From: Cohnella mopanensis
Lineage (GTDB): Bacteria > Bacillota > Bacilli > Paenibacillales > Paenibacillaceae
Length of the DNA stretch: 64,000 nt
Assembly (NCBI RefSeq): GCF_022352055.1
Contig: NZ_JAKRWM010000002.1
Coordinates: 558,001-622,000, forward strand
Direction: 5' to 3'
Numbering within the stretch: the first letter of the stretch is position 1; each line of letters opens with the position of its first letter. Made by a program: the position numbers and the translations under genes. Of the stretch, positions 53,634-62,513 are shown piece by piece. The notes under the pieces are model-generated. The model was given only the letters and a program-made list of their open reading frames with translations. It had not been told where the DNA came from and made no database searches.

Positions 53634-55271
53634 TTGAGCACATTTGCAGAGTTTGGTTTGGAGTCCGACGTTCTTCAAGCCATATCGGAGATGGGATTTG
53701 AAGAGGCGACCCCAATCCAAGCTAAAGCCATTCCCGTTGCCATTGCCGGCAAGGATATGATCGGGCAGGCCCAGACAGGTACAGGTAAAACCGCAGCATT
53801 CGGTATACCGCTAATCAGCAAGATTGCAGCATCGGAAGATCGCATCGTTGCCCTGATCATGGCCCCGACACGTGAGTTGGCTATTCAGGTATCAGAAGAA
53901 ATCGAGAAGCTTGGACGTTTCAAGGGACTTCGTTCCTTGGCTATATATGGCGGTCAAGACATCTCACGTCAAATCCGCTCCTTGAAGCGGAAGCCGCAAA
54001 TCATTATCGGAACACCCGGTCGTTTGTTAGACCACATTAACCGCAAAACCATTCGTTTGGACGACGTTCGTTCGGTCGTATTGGATGAAGCGGATGAAAT
54101 GCTCGATATGGGATTCATGGAGGACATTCAGTCCATCCTGAAGCTCGTACCGGAAGAGCGCCAAACGTTGCTGTTCTCGGCGACAATGCCGGCGAACATC
54201 CAGAAGCTTGCTCAGCAATTTTTGCGTAATCCAGAGCACGTAAAGGTAGAATCGAAGCTGCTTAGCGCGCCTTTGATTCAGCAATATTACGTTGAAATTC
54301 AAGAACGGATGAAGTTTGACGGACTATGCCGACTGCTCGACATGGAACCGCCAGAATTGGCCATCATCTTCGGTCGTACTAAGCGTCGCGTAGCCGAACT
54401 TTCGGAAGCTCTTATGAAACGCGGATATGCGTGCGATGGTTTGCACGGCGATTTGTCGCAGAACCAACGCGATACCGTAATGCGGAAATTCCGTGACGGC
54501 AGCATCGACATTCTGGTTGCTACTGATGTTGCGGCTCGTGGTCTTGACGTATCGGGCGTAACCCATGTTATCAACTTCGATCTACCGCAAGATCCAGAGA
54601 GCTACGTTCACCGGATCGGCCGTACGGGTCGCGCAGGTAAAGAAGGAACATCTTGGTCGTTCGTAACTGCTCGTGAAATCGATCATCTCCATTTCATCGA
54701 GAAAGTAACGCGCCACAAGATTTCCAAGAAATTGTTGCCTACGCTGTCTGAAGCAATGGAAGGCAAGCAAAAACTTATCGCAGAACGCATTATGGACACA
54801 GTTCGTTCTGAAGAAGAAGTTAATCCATTCAAATGGGTAGCTATGCAGCTTCTAGAGCAATATGATTCCGTTGAATTGCTTGCCGCGGCAATGAAATTGC
54901 TGACTGGCGACAAGAAAGACGTGAACATCGAGCTTACGCCGGAAGATCCGATTCGTTCTAAGAAACGGAAATTCGAAGGCAACCGTGGCGGTTACGGCAG
55001 CAGCAGCAGCGGCGGACGTCGTTACGGCGGAAGCGGAAGCAGCGGTGGAAGCGGTCAAGGTTCATGGCGCCAAGGACAAGGACGCAGCGATTCTCGCGGC
55101 GGTTCCGGCAGCTATGGTGGCGGTCAACGTAAGCCTTACAGTGGCGGCAATCGTTCCAGCAGCAGCCGCGATGATAGCAGTTACCGGGATTCGAATCGCG
55201 GAGCTCGTCCAGAACGCCGCGAAGAGTACCGTGGAAGCCGCTCTCAGAGCGAAGATTTCGTTAAAATCTAA
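53634..55271 (+). CDS. cshA: DEAD-box ATP-dependent RNA helicase (CshA-like)
   Basis: 545 residues. Motifs in order: Q motif ([10 protein letters not shown]), I AQTGTGKT (about residues 46-53), Ia [53 protein letters not shown]-terminal region (about 440-545) is an RGG/GYG/Ser-rich disordered tail. It is close to B. subtilis CshA (YdbR), an RNA degradosome and cold-growth helicase; the tail is longer and more Gly-rich. TTG start after AAGGAG. Confidence 0.93.
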   Translation: MSTFAEFGLESDVLQAISEMGFEEATPIQAKAIPVAIAGKDMIGQAQTGTGKTAAFGIPLISKIAASEDRIVALIMAPTRELAIQVSEEIEKLGRFKGLRSLAIYGGQDISRQIRSLKRKPQIIIGTPGRLLDHINRKTIRLDDVRSVVLDEADEMLDMGFMEDIQSILKLVPEERQTLLFSATMPANIQKLAQQFLRNPEHVKVESKLLSAPLIQQYYVEIQERMKFDGLCRLLDMEPPELAIIFGRTKRRVAELSEALMKRGYACDGLHGDLSQNQRDTVMRKFRDGSIDILVATDVAARGLDVSGVTHVINFDLPQDPESYVHRIGRTGRAGKEGTSWSFVTAREIDHLHFIEKVTRHKISKKLLPTLSEAMEGKQKLIAERIMDTVRSEEEVNPFKWVAMQLLEQYDSVELLAAAMKLLTGDKKDVNIELTPEDPIRSKKRKFEGNRGGYGSSSSGGRRYGGSGSSGGSGQGSWRQGQGRSDSRGGSGSYGGGQRKPYSGGNRSSSSRDDSSYRDSNRGARPERREEYRGSRSQSEDFVKI

Positions 55272-55312
55272 ACCAATAGCTTACTGACGAACGTCATCAG
55301 GGAGGAATCCCC

Positions 55313-56092
55313 ATGGAAATGCGGGGCATGATGGGTGGCTTTTATAAGCTATCCGAGTGGATCATGAGGTTGTCAGTTACGAACGTATTGTGGCTTCTCA
55401 CATCGTCACCTTTTTGGTTCATATTGATTACGCTATTCATCGGTCAACCGGACGCGAGTGCAGATGAATATGCTAACTCGGTTAAGCTTATTGTGGGATT
55501 GCTTGCAATTGTTGCCCCGTTTACCTTGTTTCCGGCGACCTCGGCTATGTTCTCGGTCGCCCGGAAATGGGTTCTTGGCGATACAGACGTCCCGCTATTC
55601 AAAACCTTTTTCCGTAACTACAAGCAGAATTACAAACAGGCGATGATTGGCGGCGTTTTCTATGCCCTCCTGTTCGCGATACTTATCATTGATTTTCAGG
55701 TCTATTTGAAACAAATGGCCGGATTTCAATTGCTCGCTTACTTGTTTATCGCTTTAATGCTGCTTCTACTAATTTCTTTGTTGCATTTCTTCTCGCTTTT
55801 ATCGCATTTTCATATGAAAACGGTTCAGTTACTTAAGAACGCTCTCATCTTGACGATCGGTCGTCCGATTCGTTCCTTGATTATGGCGATCGGAGCGATT
55901 GCCGTTCTATTCATAAGTACGCGATTCACTTTTCTGCTTCCGTTTTTCTTCGGTAGCATCATAGCGGTATATACGTTCTATAACTTCAATCTGGTTATCC
56001 AGAAAATGATGTTGCTTAAAGAAGCGGCCGAGTCCGAATCGGAATCCGAAACGGAATCCGAAGAGGAAGAGGAGAAGAAATCCCAGAGCTAG
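55313..56092 (+). CDS. DUF624 (YesL-like) membrane protein
   Basis: 259 residues, about five membrane segments. N-terminal FYKLSEWIMRLSVTNVLWLLTSSP is the DUF624 hallmark. The C terminus is a strikingly acidic Ser/Glu run ending EEEEEKKSQS. YesL-type genes often sit with sugar utilisation operons; here there is none. ATG after GGGAGGAA, 41 bp after the helicase. Confidence 0.8.
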   Translation: MEMRGMMGGFYKLSEWIMRLSVTNVLWLLTSSPFWFILITLFIGQPDASADEYANSVKLIVGLLAIVAPFTLFPATSAMFSVARKWVLGDTDVPLFKTFFRNYKQNYKQAMIGGVFYALLFAILIIDFQVYLKQMAGFQLLAYLFIALMLLLLISLLHFFSLLSHFHMKTVQLLKNALILTIGRPIRSLIMAIGAIAVLFISTRFTFLLPFFFGSIIAVYTFYNFNLVIQKMMLLKEAAESESESETESEEEEEKKSQS

Positions 56093-56097
56093 CCATT

Positions 56098-56125
56098 TTA
56101 CTTTTCTTATCCACGTGCTTATAAT
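56098..56125 (+). promoter_or_regulatory. promoter of 6S RNA
   Basis: TTTACT (56098-56103), 16-bp spacer, TATAAT (56120-56125), six bases before the inferred 5' end. Confidence 0.6.
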
Positions 56126-56130
56126 GAGAT

Positions 56131-56312
56131 TACTCCTGCCTTGTGCGTTACGACGCTTTATTGTTTTGAACCAATGTTTGTTTCCAGGGAGCTCTAGATT
56201 GCCTAGTGGCTGACATGCCCCCGAAAAGGGAAGTCAAAAGCTGCGCTGCGGGCACCCACCTGCCAAAGCAGGTTCAGAAACATGCACGTCGGACGGCAAT
56301 GGCGGGTTTTTT
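56131..56312 (+). ncRNA. ssrS: 6S RNA
   Basis: About 182 nt that binds the housekeeping RNA polymerase holoenzyme. No ORF. The ends pair in a long closing stem: CCTGCCTTG with CAAtGGCGGG, continuing CGTTaCGACG with CGTCGGACG; TGTTTC (5' strand) pairs with GAAACA (3' strand) around a large internal bubble. Firmicutes 6S elements as I remember them are present: TTTTGAACC, GCACCCACCTG...CAGGTTCA (hairpin CCTGC-CAAA-GCAGG) and the GGCGGG-T6 end that doubles as terminator. Length fits the family. Confidence 0.82.
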
Positions 56313-56394
56313 CTATCCTTGGACTTTAATCCCCGGGTCAAGCGTGGTAAGATAGAATGTAGCGCGCCATGGGTACCCGGAGGGAGAGAGAGCA

Positions 56395-56775
56395 TTGAAG
56401 CGATTGCTGATTGGACTAATCCGCAGCCACGAACATACGAGTGACAAGGCCAAAGATCCGAAGCTTAAATCTCATTACTATCGCCTTTCGAAAGATCGTG
56501 CTTGGGACGAGGTTAGCTCCATTCTAAAGAAGATGAAGGGCTACAAAGTTCTGCATGAGGTTCAGACGGTTGGCGAGATCGTTATGGAGAAGAAGACGAT
56601 GTCCGGACGGACGATGGATATTACGATCCAAATCGTCGGTACAAGCCCAGGTAACACGGCAGTAGACATCTATTCGGCATCTCGGGGATCTCTCGGTGAT
56701 CTGGGTGCGAATTATCGTATCATTCAGGAAATCTATAGCGTATTGGATCGCAAGCTGTCCTCATACAAAGTTTAG
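56395..56775 (+). CDS. DUF1499-like cytosolic protein
   Basis: 126 residues. The pattern YRLSKDRAWDEVSSILKKM, GEIVMEKKTMSG and the C-terminal VDIYSASRGSLGDLGANYRII (compare SRxGxSDLGxNxRR) fits DUF1499 proteins, function unknown. TTG 56395 is preceded by AGGGAGAGAG. Stands alone between 6S RNA and a strong terminator. Confidence 0.65.
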   Translation: MKRLLIGLIRSHEHTSDKAKDPKLKSHYYRLSKDRAWDEVSSILKKMKGYKVLHEVQTVGEIVMEKKTMSGRTMDITIQIVGTSPGNTAVDIYSASRGSLGDLGANYRIIQEIYSVLDRKLSSYKV

Positions 56776-56786
56776 ATAAATGTAGA

Positions 56787-56841
56787 CGAGTACAACAAAA
56801 GCGAGGAAGGCTGTTCGCCTAACTCGCTTTTGTTGTACTCG
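56787..56841 (+). terminator. bidirectional terminator between DUF1499 gene and tpx
   Basis: Perfect 19-bp stem, CGAGTACAACAAAAGCGAG paired with its complement, and a 17-base loop. U-rich stretches lie in the stem arms. Confidence 0.8.
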
Positions 56842-56850
56842 CTGAGCTTT

Positions 56851-57363
56851 TTAGATCAGGTTCTTAACTGCAGCGATAGCTGCTTCATAATCCGGATGCT
56901 CGGTCATTTCCTTCAGCACTTCTACGTAAGTAATTTGATTGTTGGCGTCGAGGACGAAGATCGATCTCATATCCAAATGAAGTTCTTTAATGAGAACGCC
57001 ATAGGATTTACCGAAACTATTTTCTTTGTAATCCGATAGTAGGAATACGCGATCGACTCCTGCAGCCGCGCACCAGCGCGCTTGGGCGAAAGGAAGATCG
57101 GCGCTGACCGTAATGATAACGACGTTGTCTCCCAATTTGGAAGCTTCTTCGTTGAAACGGCGAGTTTGCGCGTCGCATACGCCTGTGTCGATCGAAGGAA
57201 CGACGCTAATCAATTTAACTTTACCCGCGTAATCTTGCAGGGAAGACGTTTCGAGCAGATTTTTGTTGAGTGAAAAATCGGGAGCGGAATCTCCGGCTTT
57301 CAAGACGGGGCCGATAAGAGTAATAGGGTTACCTTTGAGTGTAGCTGCACGTTCTTGGGACAT
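56851..57363 (-). CDS. tpx: thiol peroxidase (Tpx, atypical 2-Cys peroxiredoxin)
   Basis: Thioredoxin-dependent reduction of hydrogen and alkyl peroxides in the cytoplasm. 170 residues. Peroxidatic Cys in [14 protein letters not shown] (about residue 60) and resolving Cys in [12 protein letters not shown] (about residue 94) are both present, with VVPSIDT before them. ATG after GAAGGAGG. Divergent from a LysR regulator. Confidence 0.95.
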   Translation of the reverse strand: MSQERAATLKGNPITLIGPVLKAGDSAPDFSLNKNLLETSSLQDYAGKVKLISVVPSIDTGVCDAQTRRFNEEASKLGDNVVIITVSADLPFAQARWCAAAGVDRVFLLSDYKENSFGKSYGVLIKELHLDMRSIFVLDANNQITYVEVLKEMTEHPDYEAAIAAVKNLI

Positions 57364-57409
57364 GATTATAATCCTCCTTCATTGATAAGGTTTGCAGTAA
57401 TCATTATAA

Positions 57410-57441
57410 TCGTTAACGAATACCATTGTCCAATCATTGGA
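57410..57441 (+). promoter_or_regulatory. dyads in the tpx-lysR intergenic region
   Basis: Palindrome CGTTAACG (57410-57417) and a CCAAT-C-ATTGG dyad (about 57430-57440) lie between the divergent genes, where a LysR-type regulator would bind. Both are short, so this is tentative. Confidence 0.35.
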
Positions 57442-57472
57442 ACTTGCGGATGGGCGTGGAAGGGGATGCATA

Positions 57473-58375
57473 ATGGAACTCAGGCAATTAGAATATTTCG
57501 TGAGGGTCGCTCGGCTCCAGCACGTTACGAACGCCGCGGAAGAACTGCATGTGGCTCAATCCGCAGTCAGCAGGCAAATTCATAGGCTCGAAGAAGAACT
57601 CGGCATTCGTCTGTTCATGCAGCGAGGGCGGAATGTTCAATTGACTCCTGTAGGCCAATTATTCCTGCGGCGAGCGGAAACCTTGTTAGGGGATTTGGAT
57701 AGGGCGGTCATGGAAATACACGAATATCTTGACCCTGAGGTAGGCGAGATTAGGCTAGGTTTTCCGCATAGCCTAGGGATTCACCTTGTTCCTCAAGTCG
57801 TTGCCGCCTTTCGCAAGCTACATCCGAACGTGAAATTCAGATTTCGCCAAGGAATGTACCCTTCATTGATTCGGGATATCGTCGATGCGGAAGTGGATAT
57901 CGCCTTTATTTCTCCGTTTCCGGAGAAGAGTGAGCAAGTGACTGGCGAAGTCGTGCTTACGGAGGAGTTATTCGCTATCCTGCCGGAAACGCATAGATTG
58001 GCGTTGAAGGATTCGATTAACCTTAATGAACTTAAGGATGAAACGTTCGTATTATTCAGTTCGGGCTACTCCTTGCGGCCAATCGTGTGGGACGCGTGCA
58101 GGGAAGCCGGATTTACGCCCAAAATCGGCTTCGAGGGAGAAGAGGCAGGAACCATTCGCGGCCTTGTCGCGGCGGATATGGGCGTTAGCCTGCTACCTGA
58201 GATGGCAATGTACGAGACGAGCTCCATGATGCCGGCGGTCGTGAAGATCAGCGAGCCCCGTGTCACCCGTACGATAGGGCTCATCCGCCGTTCCGGAGAG
58301 AAAATGCCATTGGTTGTACAGATGTTCCACACTTTCCTTCTCGAATTTTTCAAGAACCAATATAAGTCCCTGTAA
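57473..58375 (+). CDS. LysR family transcriptional regulator
   Basis: 300 residues. N-terminal winged HTH MELRQLEYFVRVARLQHVT...AAEELHVAQSAVSRQIHRLE (residues 1-60), then a periplasmic-binding-protein-like effector domain (about 90-295) with GEIRLGFPHSLGIHLVPQVV. ATG 57473 is used because AAGGGGA precedes it and the LysR N terminus starts there. Divergent transcription from tpx suggests, but does not prove, redox-related control. Confidence 0.9.
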   Translation: MELRQLEYFVRVARLQHVTNAAEELHVAQSAVSRQIHRLEEELGIRLFMQRGRNVQLTPVGQLFLRRAETLLGDLDRAVMEIHEYLDPEVGEIRLGFPHSLGIHLVPQVVAAFRKLHPNVKFRFRQGMYPSLIRDIVDAEVDIAFISPFPEKSEQVTGEVVLTEELFAILPETHRLALKDSINLNELKDETFVLFSSGYSLRPIVWDACREAGFTPKIGFEGEEAGTIRGLVAADMGVSLLPEMAMYETSSMMPAVVKISEPRVTRTIGLIRRSGEKMPLVVQMFHTFLLEFFKNQYKSL

Positions 58376-58394
58376 CAATAGGATCGTAAATAAA

Positions 58395-58424
58395 CAACCC
58401 CGCCAGGATTATCTGGCGGGGTTG
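58395..58424 (+). terminator. terminator-like hairpin between lysR and yugP genes
   Basis: Perfect 12-bp stem CAACCCCGCCAG / CTGGCGGGGTTG; weak T tail. Shared by convergent genes. Confidence 0.65.
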
Positions 58425-58446
58425 CTTCGCTTCTATAAATTCATCG

Positions 58447-59130
58447 TTAATCCCGATTGCTATTCGTAAAGATCATTATATATTTGATCAGCTCCAGCAG
58501 GGCGATCAAGGCGGCGGCTACATAGGTGAGTGCGGCTGCGTTTAATACTTTCGCGACTCCGCGTTCTTCGTCTTGTGTAATGAAGCCTTCGGCAATCATA
58601 ATGTCACGTGCACGCGAGCTGGCGTTGAATTCAACGGGTAAAGTTACGAGCTGAAAAGCGACCGCTGCGGTGAAGAAGATAATACCAATACCGACCAAAT
58701 TCATGGAATGGAACAAGAATCCCGCAATGAGCAAGAATGGCGCTATCCCGGAAGAGAACCGAACGACCGGGAACATCCTGTGACGCAGCACTAACATCGG
58801 GTATGAGTTCTGATGCTGAATGGCATGCCCGACTTCATGGCACGCGACGGATATCGCGGAAATCGAGCTTTCGTAGTATACGGGTTCGGATAGGCGCACG
58901 ACACGACTAATGGGATCGTAGTGGTCGGAGAGCGCTCCGGGAACGGGTTCGATCGGAACGTCGTGTAGTCCGTTGCGGTCAAGCATTCGTCTAGCCGCTT
59001 CGTATCCGGTCATTCCGCTTGCGCTTCGAACCTCGGACCAATGGTTGAATGTGCTCTTGACTCGGAATTGAGCCCACAGTGACAGGACGAAGGCGATAAT
59101 AATGAGAAAATCCATCGGGTGAAAGAACAT
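58447..59130 (-). CDS. YugP-type neutral zinc metallopeptidase
   Basis: 227-residue membrane protein with the zinc motif VACHEVGHAIQHQ (HExxH, about residues 96-100), a membrane segment at the N terminus, two central ones and one at the C terminus, and the RMLDRNGLHDVPIEPVPGALSDHYDP region typical of YugP. Role unknown. ATG after CGGAGGGA. A MerR gene lies 45 bp upstream on the same strand. Confidence 0.88.
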   Translation of the reverse strand: MFFHPMDFLIIIAFVLSLWAQFRVKSTFNHWSEVRSASGMTGYEAARRMLDRNGLHDVPIEPVPGALSDHYDPISRVVRLSEPVYYESSISAISVACHEVGHAIQHQNSYPMLVLRHRMFPVVRFSSGIAPFLLIAGFLFHSMNLVGIGIIFFTAAVAFQLVTLPVEFNASSRARDIMIAEGFITQDEERGVAKVLNAAALTYVAAALIALLELIKYIMIFTNSNRD

Positions 59131-59175
59131 GATGTTAATCCCTCCGTATTGCTGATGTTAAATCTGCGGCTTGCG

Positions 59176-59631
59176 CTACATAAGATTACTCTTCCCTAAA
59201 AGAAGAAGAAGCGCTTCTACGCACGCAGCCGTTTGCGGTGTGATGGCACGGAAGAGCCTTTTGGCTTGTTGCGGCTTCAATTGCTCCAGAACGGGCTCCA
59301 AATCCTTGACTTCCCTTTCCAGCAGGGCAAGGTGGGTTTGCAAATCCGAGAGCTTGCGGGTTACGGCCTCATCCGGAACGACTCGGTTAAGGGAAGCGAA
59401 TTGCTCGCGAATTTCTTCTAACGAGAATTTCTGGGCTTTCAAATGTTCAATGCGCCTTATGCGTTCCAGGGTTTCGTCGTCATAGAGCCTGTAATTTCCC
59501 GTTGATCTTTTGGCTGGCGCCAGTAGACCTAATCCGGTGTAATAATCGATTGTACGAGGGCTAATACCGGCCAAAGAGGAAATTTCGCCAATCCGGTACA
59601 GGCGTGGGGCATTCATCGATCCGTTACGCAT
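59176..59631 (-). CDS. MerR family transcriptional regulator
   Basis: 151 residues. The N-terminal HTH reads LYRIGEISSLAGISPRTIDYYTGLGLL (residues 11-37), continuing NYRLYDDETLERIRRIEHLK, followed by a long coiled coil (about 75-125) and a hydrophobic C-terminal tail LEALLLLLG-like end. No metal-binding Cys. ATG 59631 is supported by AAGGTGA; ATG 59616 is possible. It likely controls itself and the YugP gene. Confidence 0.88.
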   Translation of the reverse strand: MRNGSMNAPRLYRIGEISSLAGISPRTIDYYTGLGLLAPAKRSTGNYRLYDDETLERIRRIEHLKAQKFSLEEIREQFASLNRVVPDEAVTRKLSDLQTHLALLEREVKDLEPVLEQLKPQQAKRLFRAITPQTAACVEALLLLLGKSNLM

Positions 59632-59858
59632 CGAATCACCTTCTTTCCTGTTTTGTCGCTTTATTCATCTATCATACCGAAAGGGGAACCGTACAGTCAA
59701 ACGTGATGCTTACAGCCGTTAAAGCTGTTATTATAGCCAATCTAATTCTTGTGGAATATTAATTTACATATACCCACTTGTTGTAAGGTATTTGTGTTGG
59801 ACAAGGCGGAAATTTGAAGGGGGACTGGTTGTCTACAGAGCTGAAAGTGGTCAGAATC

Positions 59859-59893
59859 CTAACATTAAACTGATTTTGAGATGTTAATGTTAG
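59859..59893 (+). promoter_or_regulatory. inverted repeat upstream of the amt promoter
   Basis: Perfect 10-bp arms CTAACATTAA (59859-59868) and TTAATGTTAG (59884-59893) around a 15-base spacer. They lie about 75-110 bp before the amt transcription start. The rest of the 386-bp gap between the MerR gene and amt holds only the amt promoter and the GlnR-like box. Confidence 0.5.
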
Positions 59894-59933
59894 ATTTTTG
59901 GTGCATTTATCGAATTTTTTTATGAAAATCGTA

Positions 59934-59962
59934 TTGTCAAATCGTAATTATCACCCTATAAT
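59934..59962 (+). promoter_or_regulatory. promoter of the ammonium transporter operon
   Basis: TTGTCA (59934-59939), 17-bp spacer, TATAAT (59957-59962). Confidence 0.72.
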
Positions 59963-59983
59963 GACACTAAGCCTTTCTTAATA

Positions 59984-60000
59984 TGTCATGAAACATTACA
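59984..60000 (+). promoter_or_regulatory. GlnR/TnrA-like box
   Basis: TGTCATGAAACATTACA fits the outer TGTNA-N7-TNACA frame of GlnR/TnrA sites. It lies about 15-30 bp after the inferred start, a repressor position. Confidence 0.6.
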
Positions 60001-60017
60001 CGTAGGGAGTGGTCGGT

Positions 60018-61379
60018 TTGATTAAGAAAAGTTTAGTGGCGTTGGGTGCACTTCTCGTGCTGTTTCCGACAATTGCATTCGCAGAGGATCCATCCGCAAA
60101 TCAGCTCAATATGGGAATAAACGCATTATGGGTAATGCTGGCAGCGATCTTGGTTCTTCTCATGCAAGGCGGCTTTATCCTTCTGGAAGCGGGTTCGACA
60201 CGAATGAAAAATGCCGGGCACGTAGCAGGCAAAACGATCTTCACTCTTGGCCTAGCTTCAATCGTCTACTGGGCAGTCGGGTATGGATTCGCCTTTGGAG
60301 GAGATGCGTCTGATTCGTTGAATAAATTTATCGGATTAGGAAACTTCTTCTTTAATCCGGAAATTGCGTCCGTAGACAATGCATTACCAAGCTCCGTGTT
60401 TTTCGTTTTCCAATTGGCGTTCGCAGCGGTGTCGCTTTCCATCGCATGGGGCGGATTCGCGGAGCGCGCGAAATTATCTGCCTATCTCATCTTCACGCTA
60501 TTCTTCGTATCGGTTATCTATCCTGTCATCGCTCACTGGATCTGGGGCGGCGGATGGTTGGCCAAAGACGGAGCGCAAGATTTCGCGGGATCGACCGTTG
60601 TTCACTTAACGGGTGCTATCGGCGCGTTAGCGGCTACGATTCTATTGAAGCCGCGTATCGGTAAATTCAATAAGGACGGATCGGCCAATGAGATTCTTGG
60701 ACACAACCAAGTGTTCACGGCTCTAGCCGTACTGATTCTATGGGTTGGTTGGTTCGGATTTAACGCAGGTAGCACAATTGCTATCGGTGATGGTTTCTTC
60801 GGCTTCGTCGCATTCAACACGCAATTGGGCGCGGCGGCGGGCGCTGTAGCGGCACTGTTGATCTCTTGGCTGGTTAACGGCAAAGCGGATATTACGACGA
60901 TGTTGAACGGAGCTCTGGCAGGCCTGGTTGCGATCACGGCATCTTGCGCATTCGTAGATCCGTGGGCTGCAGTCGTAATCGGTCTAGTAGCGGGCGTGCT
61001 CGTATTCTTCAGCGCTAAGTTTTTCGAGAAAATCAAAGTCGACGATCCGATCTTTGCTCTCTCCGTGCACGGAGCGGCAGGAGTTTGGGGAACATTGGCG
61101 AATGGTTTGTTTGCAACGGAAGAATTGTCCCAGAAAGTGGGAATCGGTAAAGCGGGATTGTTCGAAGGCGGCGGTTGGGGGCAACTGTGGGTACAATTCG
61201 AATCGGTTGTCGTGTGCGGTGCTTTCGCATTCGTTGCCTCGTTCATCGTATTGTGGGTTGTGAAAAAAGCGATCGGTTTCCGCGTGACGGAAGAACAAGA
61301 AATTATCGGTTTGGATTTGAGCGAGCACGGTAACTACGGTTACCCCGAGCAAATGAAAAAAGCCGGCACATCGGTCTAA
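60018..61379 (+). CDS. amtB: ammonium transporter (Amt/Rh family)
   Basis: 453 residues with a signal-like first hydrophobic segment and 11 membrane helices. Amt motifs: DFAGSTVVHLTGAIGALAAT (about 194-213, with pore His), the twin-His partner HGAAGVWGTLANGLFA, and GWFGFNAGSTI. TTG 60018 is chosen over GTG 60009 by spacing from AGGGAG. No glnK/glnB lies beside it; a DUF294 nucleotidyltransferase gene follows after 49 bp. Confidence 0.95.
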   Translation: MIKKSLVALGALLVLFPTIAFAEDPSANQLNMGINALWVMLAAILVLLMQGGFILLEAGSTRMKNAGHVAGKTIFTLGLASIVYWAVGYGFAFGGDASDSLNKFIGLGNFFFNPEIASVDNALPSSVFFVFQLAFAAVSLSIAWGGFAERAKLSAYLIFTLFFVSVIYPVIAHWIWGGGWLAKDGAQDFAGSTVVHLTGAIGALAATILLKPRIGKFNKDGSANEILGHNQVFTALAVLILWVGWFGFNAGSTIAIGDGFFGFVAFNTQLGAAAGAVAALLISWLVNGKADITTMLNGALAGLVAITASCAFVDPWAAVVIGLVAGVLVFFSAKFFEKIKVDDPIFALSVHGAAGVWGTLANGLFATEELSQKVGIGKAGLFEGGGWGQLWVQFESVVVCGAFAFVASFIVLWVVKKAIGFRVTEEQEIIGLDLSEHGNYGYPEQMKKAGTSV

Positions 61380-61428
61380 TTCTGAATAGTCCTTACACCG
61401 GCGTAAATACAGGAGGGGTAGAAACCGC

Positions 61429-62508
61429 ATGCACAATCCCATAAGGGAGAAGCGGTTGCTTGACATCACCGAAGCCGAGGATCTTGAGCAATTGAGATCG
61501 ATTAGGGAAAGAGAGCAATCCCGGTTGGCAACGGAGCTGTCCACCTCTCCGGCATATGCAGTGATGGAGTCGTTGAACGAGCTTCACGACACCCTTATCA
61601 CTCAAGCGATAAGGCTTGCGGAGAACGATCTGGCACGGTTGGGGCATGGCGCCCCGCCCGTGCCTTATACGTATATGCTATATGGCAGCGGTGGGCGCTA
61701 CGAGCAGACGTTGTACAGCGATCAAGATAGCGGTCTCGTGTACGCGGATGTTTCGAATGAAGTCGAAGAGGAACGATGCCGCATTTATTTTCCCCTATTT
61801 GCCGCTACTGTCGTTCAATATTTAATTGCGCTTGGATATCCTCCTTGCGAAGGCAGTGTAATTGCATCAAATCCGGAGTGGTGTTTATCTCTCAGGGGCT
61901 GGAAGAAGAAAATCGACTCCTGGTTTGCGGAGCCGAGCTGGGAGAACGTTCGCTATTTGCTTATAGCGGCCGATGGGCGCGCCTTGTCGGGAGATAAGGT
62001 TCTTGCCGACAAATTCAAGGACCAAATCTATAACGATATGCTCGATCGTCCCGTTATTGCACGTCGGTTGATGGAAAATACGATCAGACACAAAGTTCTA
62101 GTCGGCGTATTCGGCCAATTGCTGACGGAGAGATACGGCGAGGAAGCGGGAAGCTTGGATATTAAGTATGGTGCCTATATTCCTATGGTGAACGCGTTCA
62201 GGCTGCTTGCGATGCAAGCCGGAATTCGCGATACGAGCACGCTTAGCCGAATTGAAGCTTTAAAACAAGCGAATGTTCTCAGCGAAGATGAAGCGATGGA
62301 AGCTTCGGACGCTTTCGTCTTCTTCTTAAAACTAAGATTGCTGGCGACAGGCACCCATGAAGACGGACAACTCATCGGAACAGGTAAAATTTCGTCAAAG
62401 CAATTGACGAAGGAAATGAAAATTCCGCTCAAACAAGCATTGAAAGCCGGCGCAAAAATACAACGCAGAGTTCAAAGGGAGTTGCAGCACCGCTTCGGCG
62501 GGAGGTGA
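61429..62508 (+). CDS. DUF294 nucleotidyltransferase-like protein
   Basis: 359 residues. N-terminal helical segment, then a nucleotidyltransferase fold like the catalytic part of GlnD: YMLYGSGGRYEQTLYSDQDSGLVYAD (about residues 80-105, with the GS and DxD motifs), and a C-terminal DUF294 output domain (about 200-355). No CBS or ACT domain. The adjacent amt gene suggests a nitrogen-status role such as protein nucleotidylylation, but no PII gene is near. ATG 61429 after GGAGGGG. It overlaps the exonuclease leader. Confidence 0.82.
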   Translation: MHNPIREKRLLDITEAEDLEQLRSIREREQSRLATELSTSPAYAVMESLNELHDTLITQAIRLAENDLARLGHGAPPVPYTYMLYGSGGRYEQTLYSDQDSGLVYADVSNEVEEERCRIYFPLFAATVVQYLIALGYPPCEGSVIASNPEWCLSLRGWKKKIDSWFAEPSWENVRYLLIAADGRALSGDKVLADKFKDQIYNDMLDRPVIARRLMENTIRHKVLVGVFGQLLTERYGEEAGSLDIKYGAYIPMVNAFRLLAMQAGIRDTSTLSRIEALKQANVLSEDEAMEASDAFVFFLKLRLLATGTHEDGQLIGTGKISSKQLTKEMKIPLKQALKAGAKIQRRVQRELQHRFGGR

Positions 62509-62513
62509 AAGCG

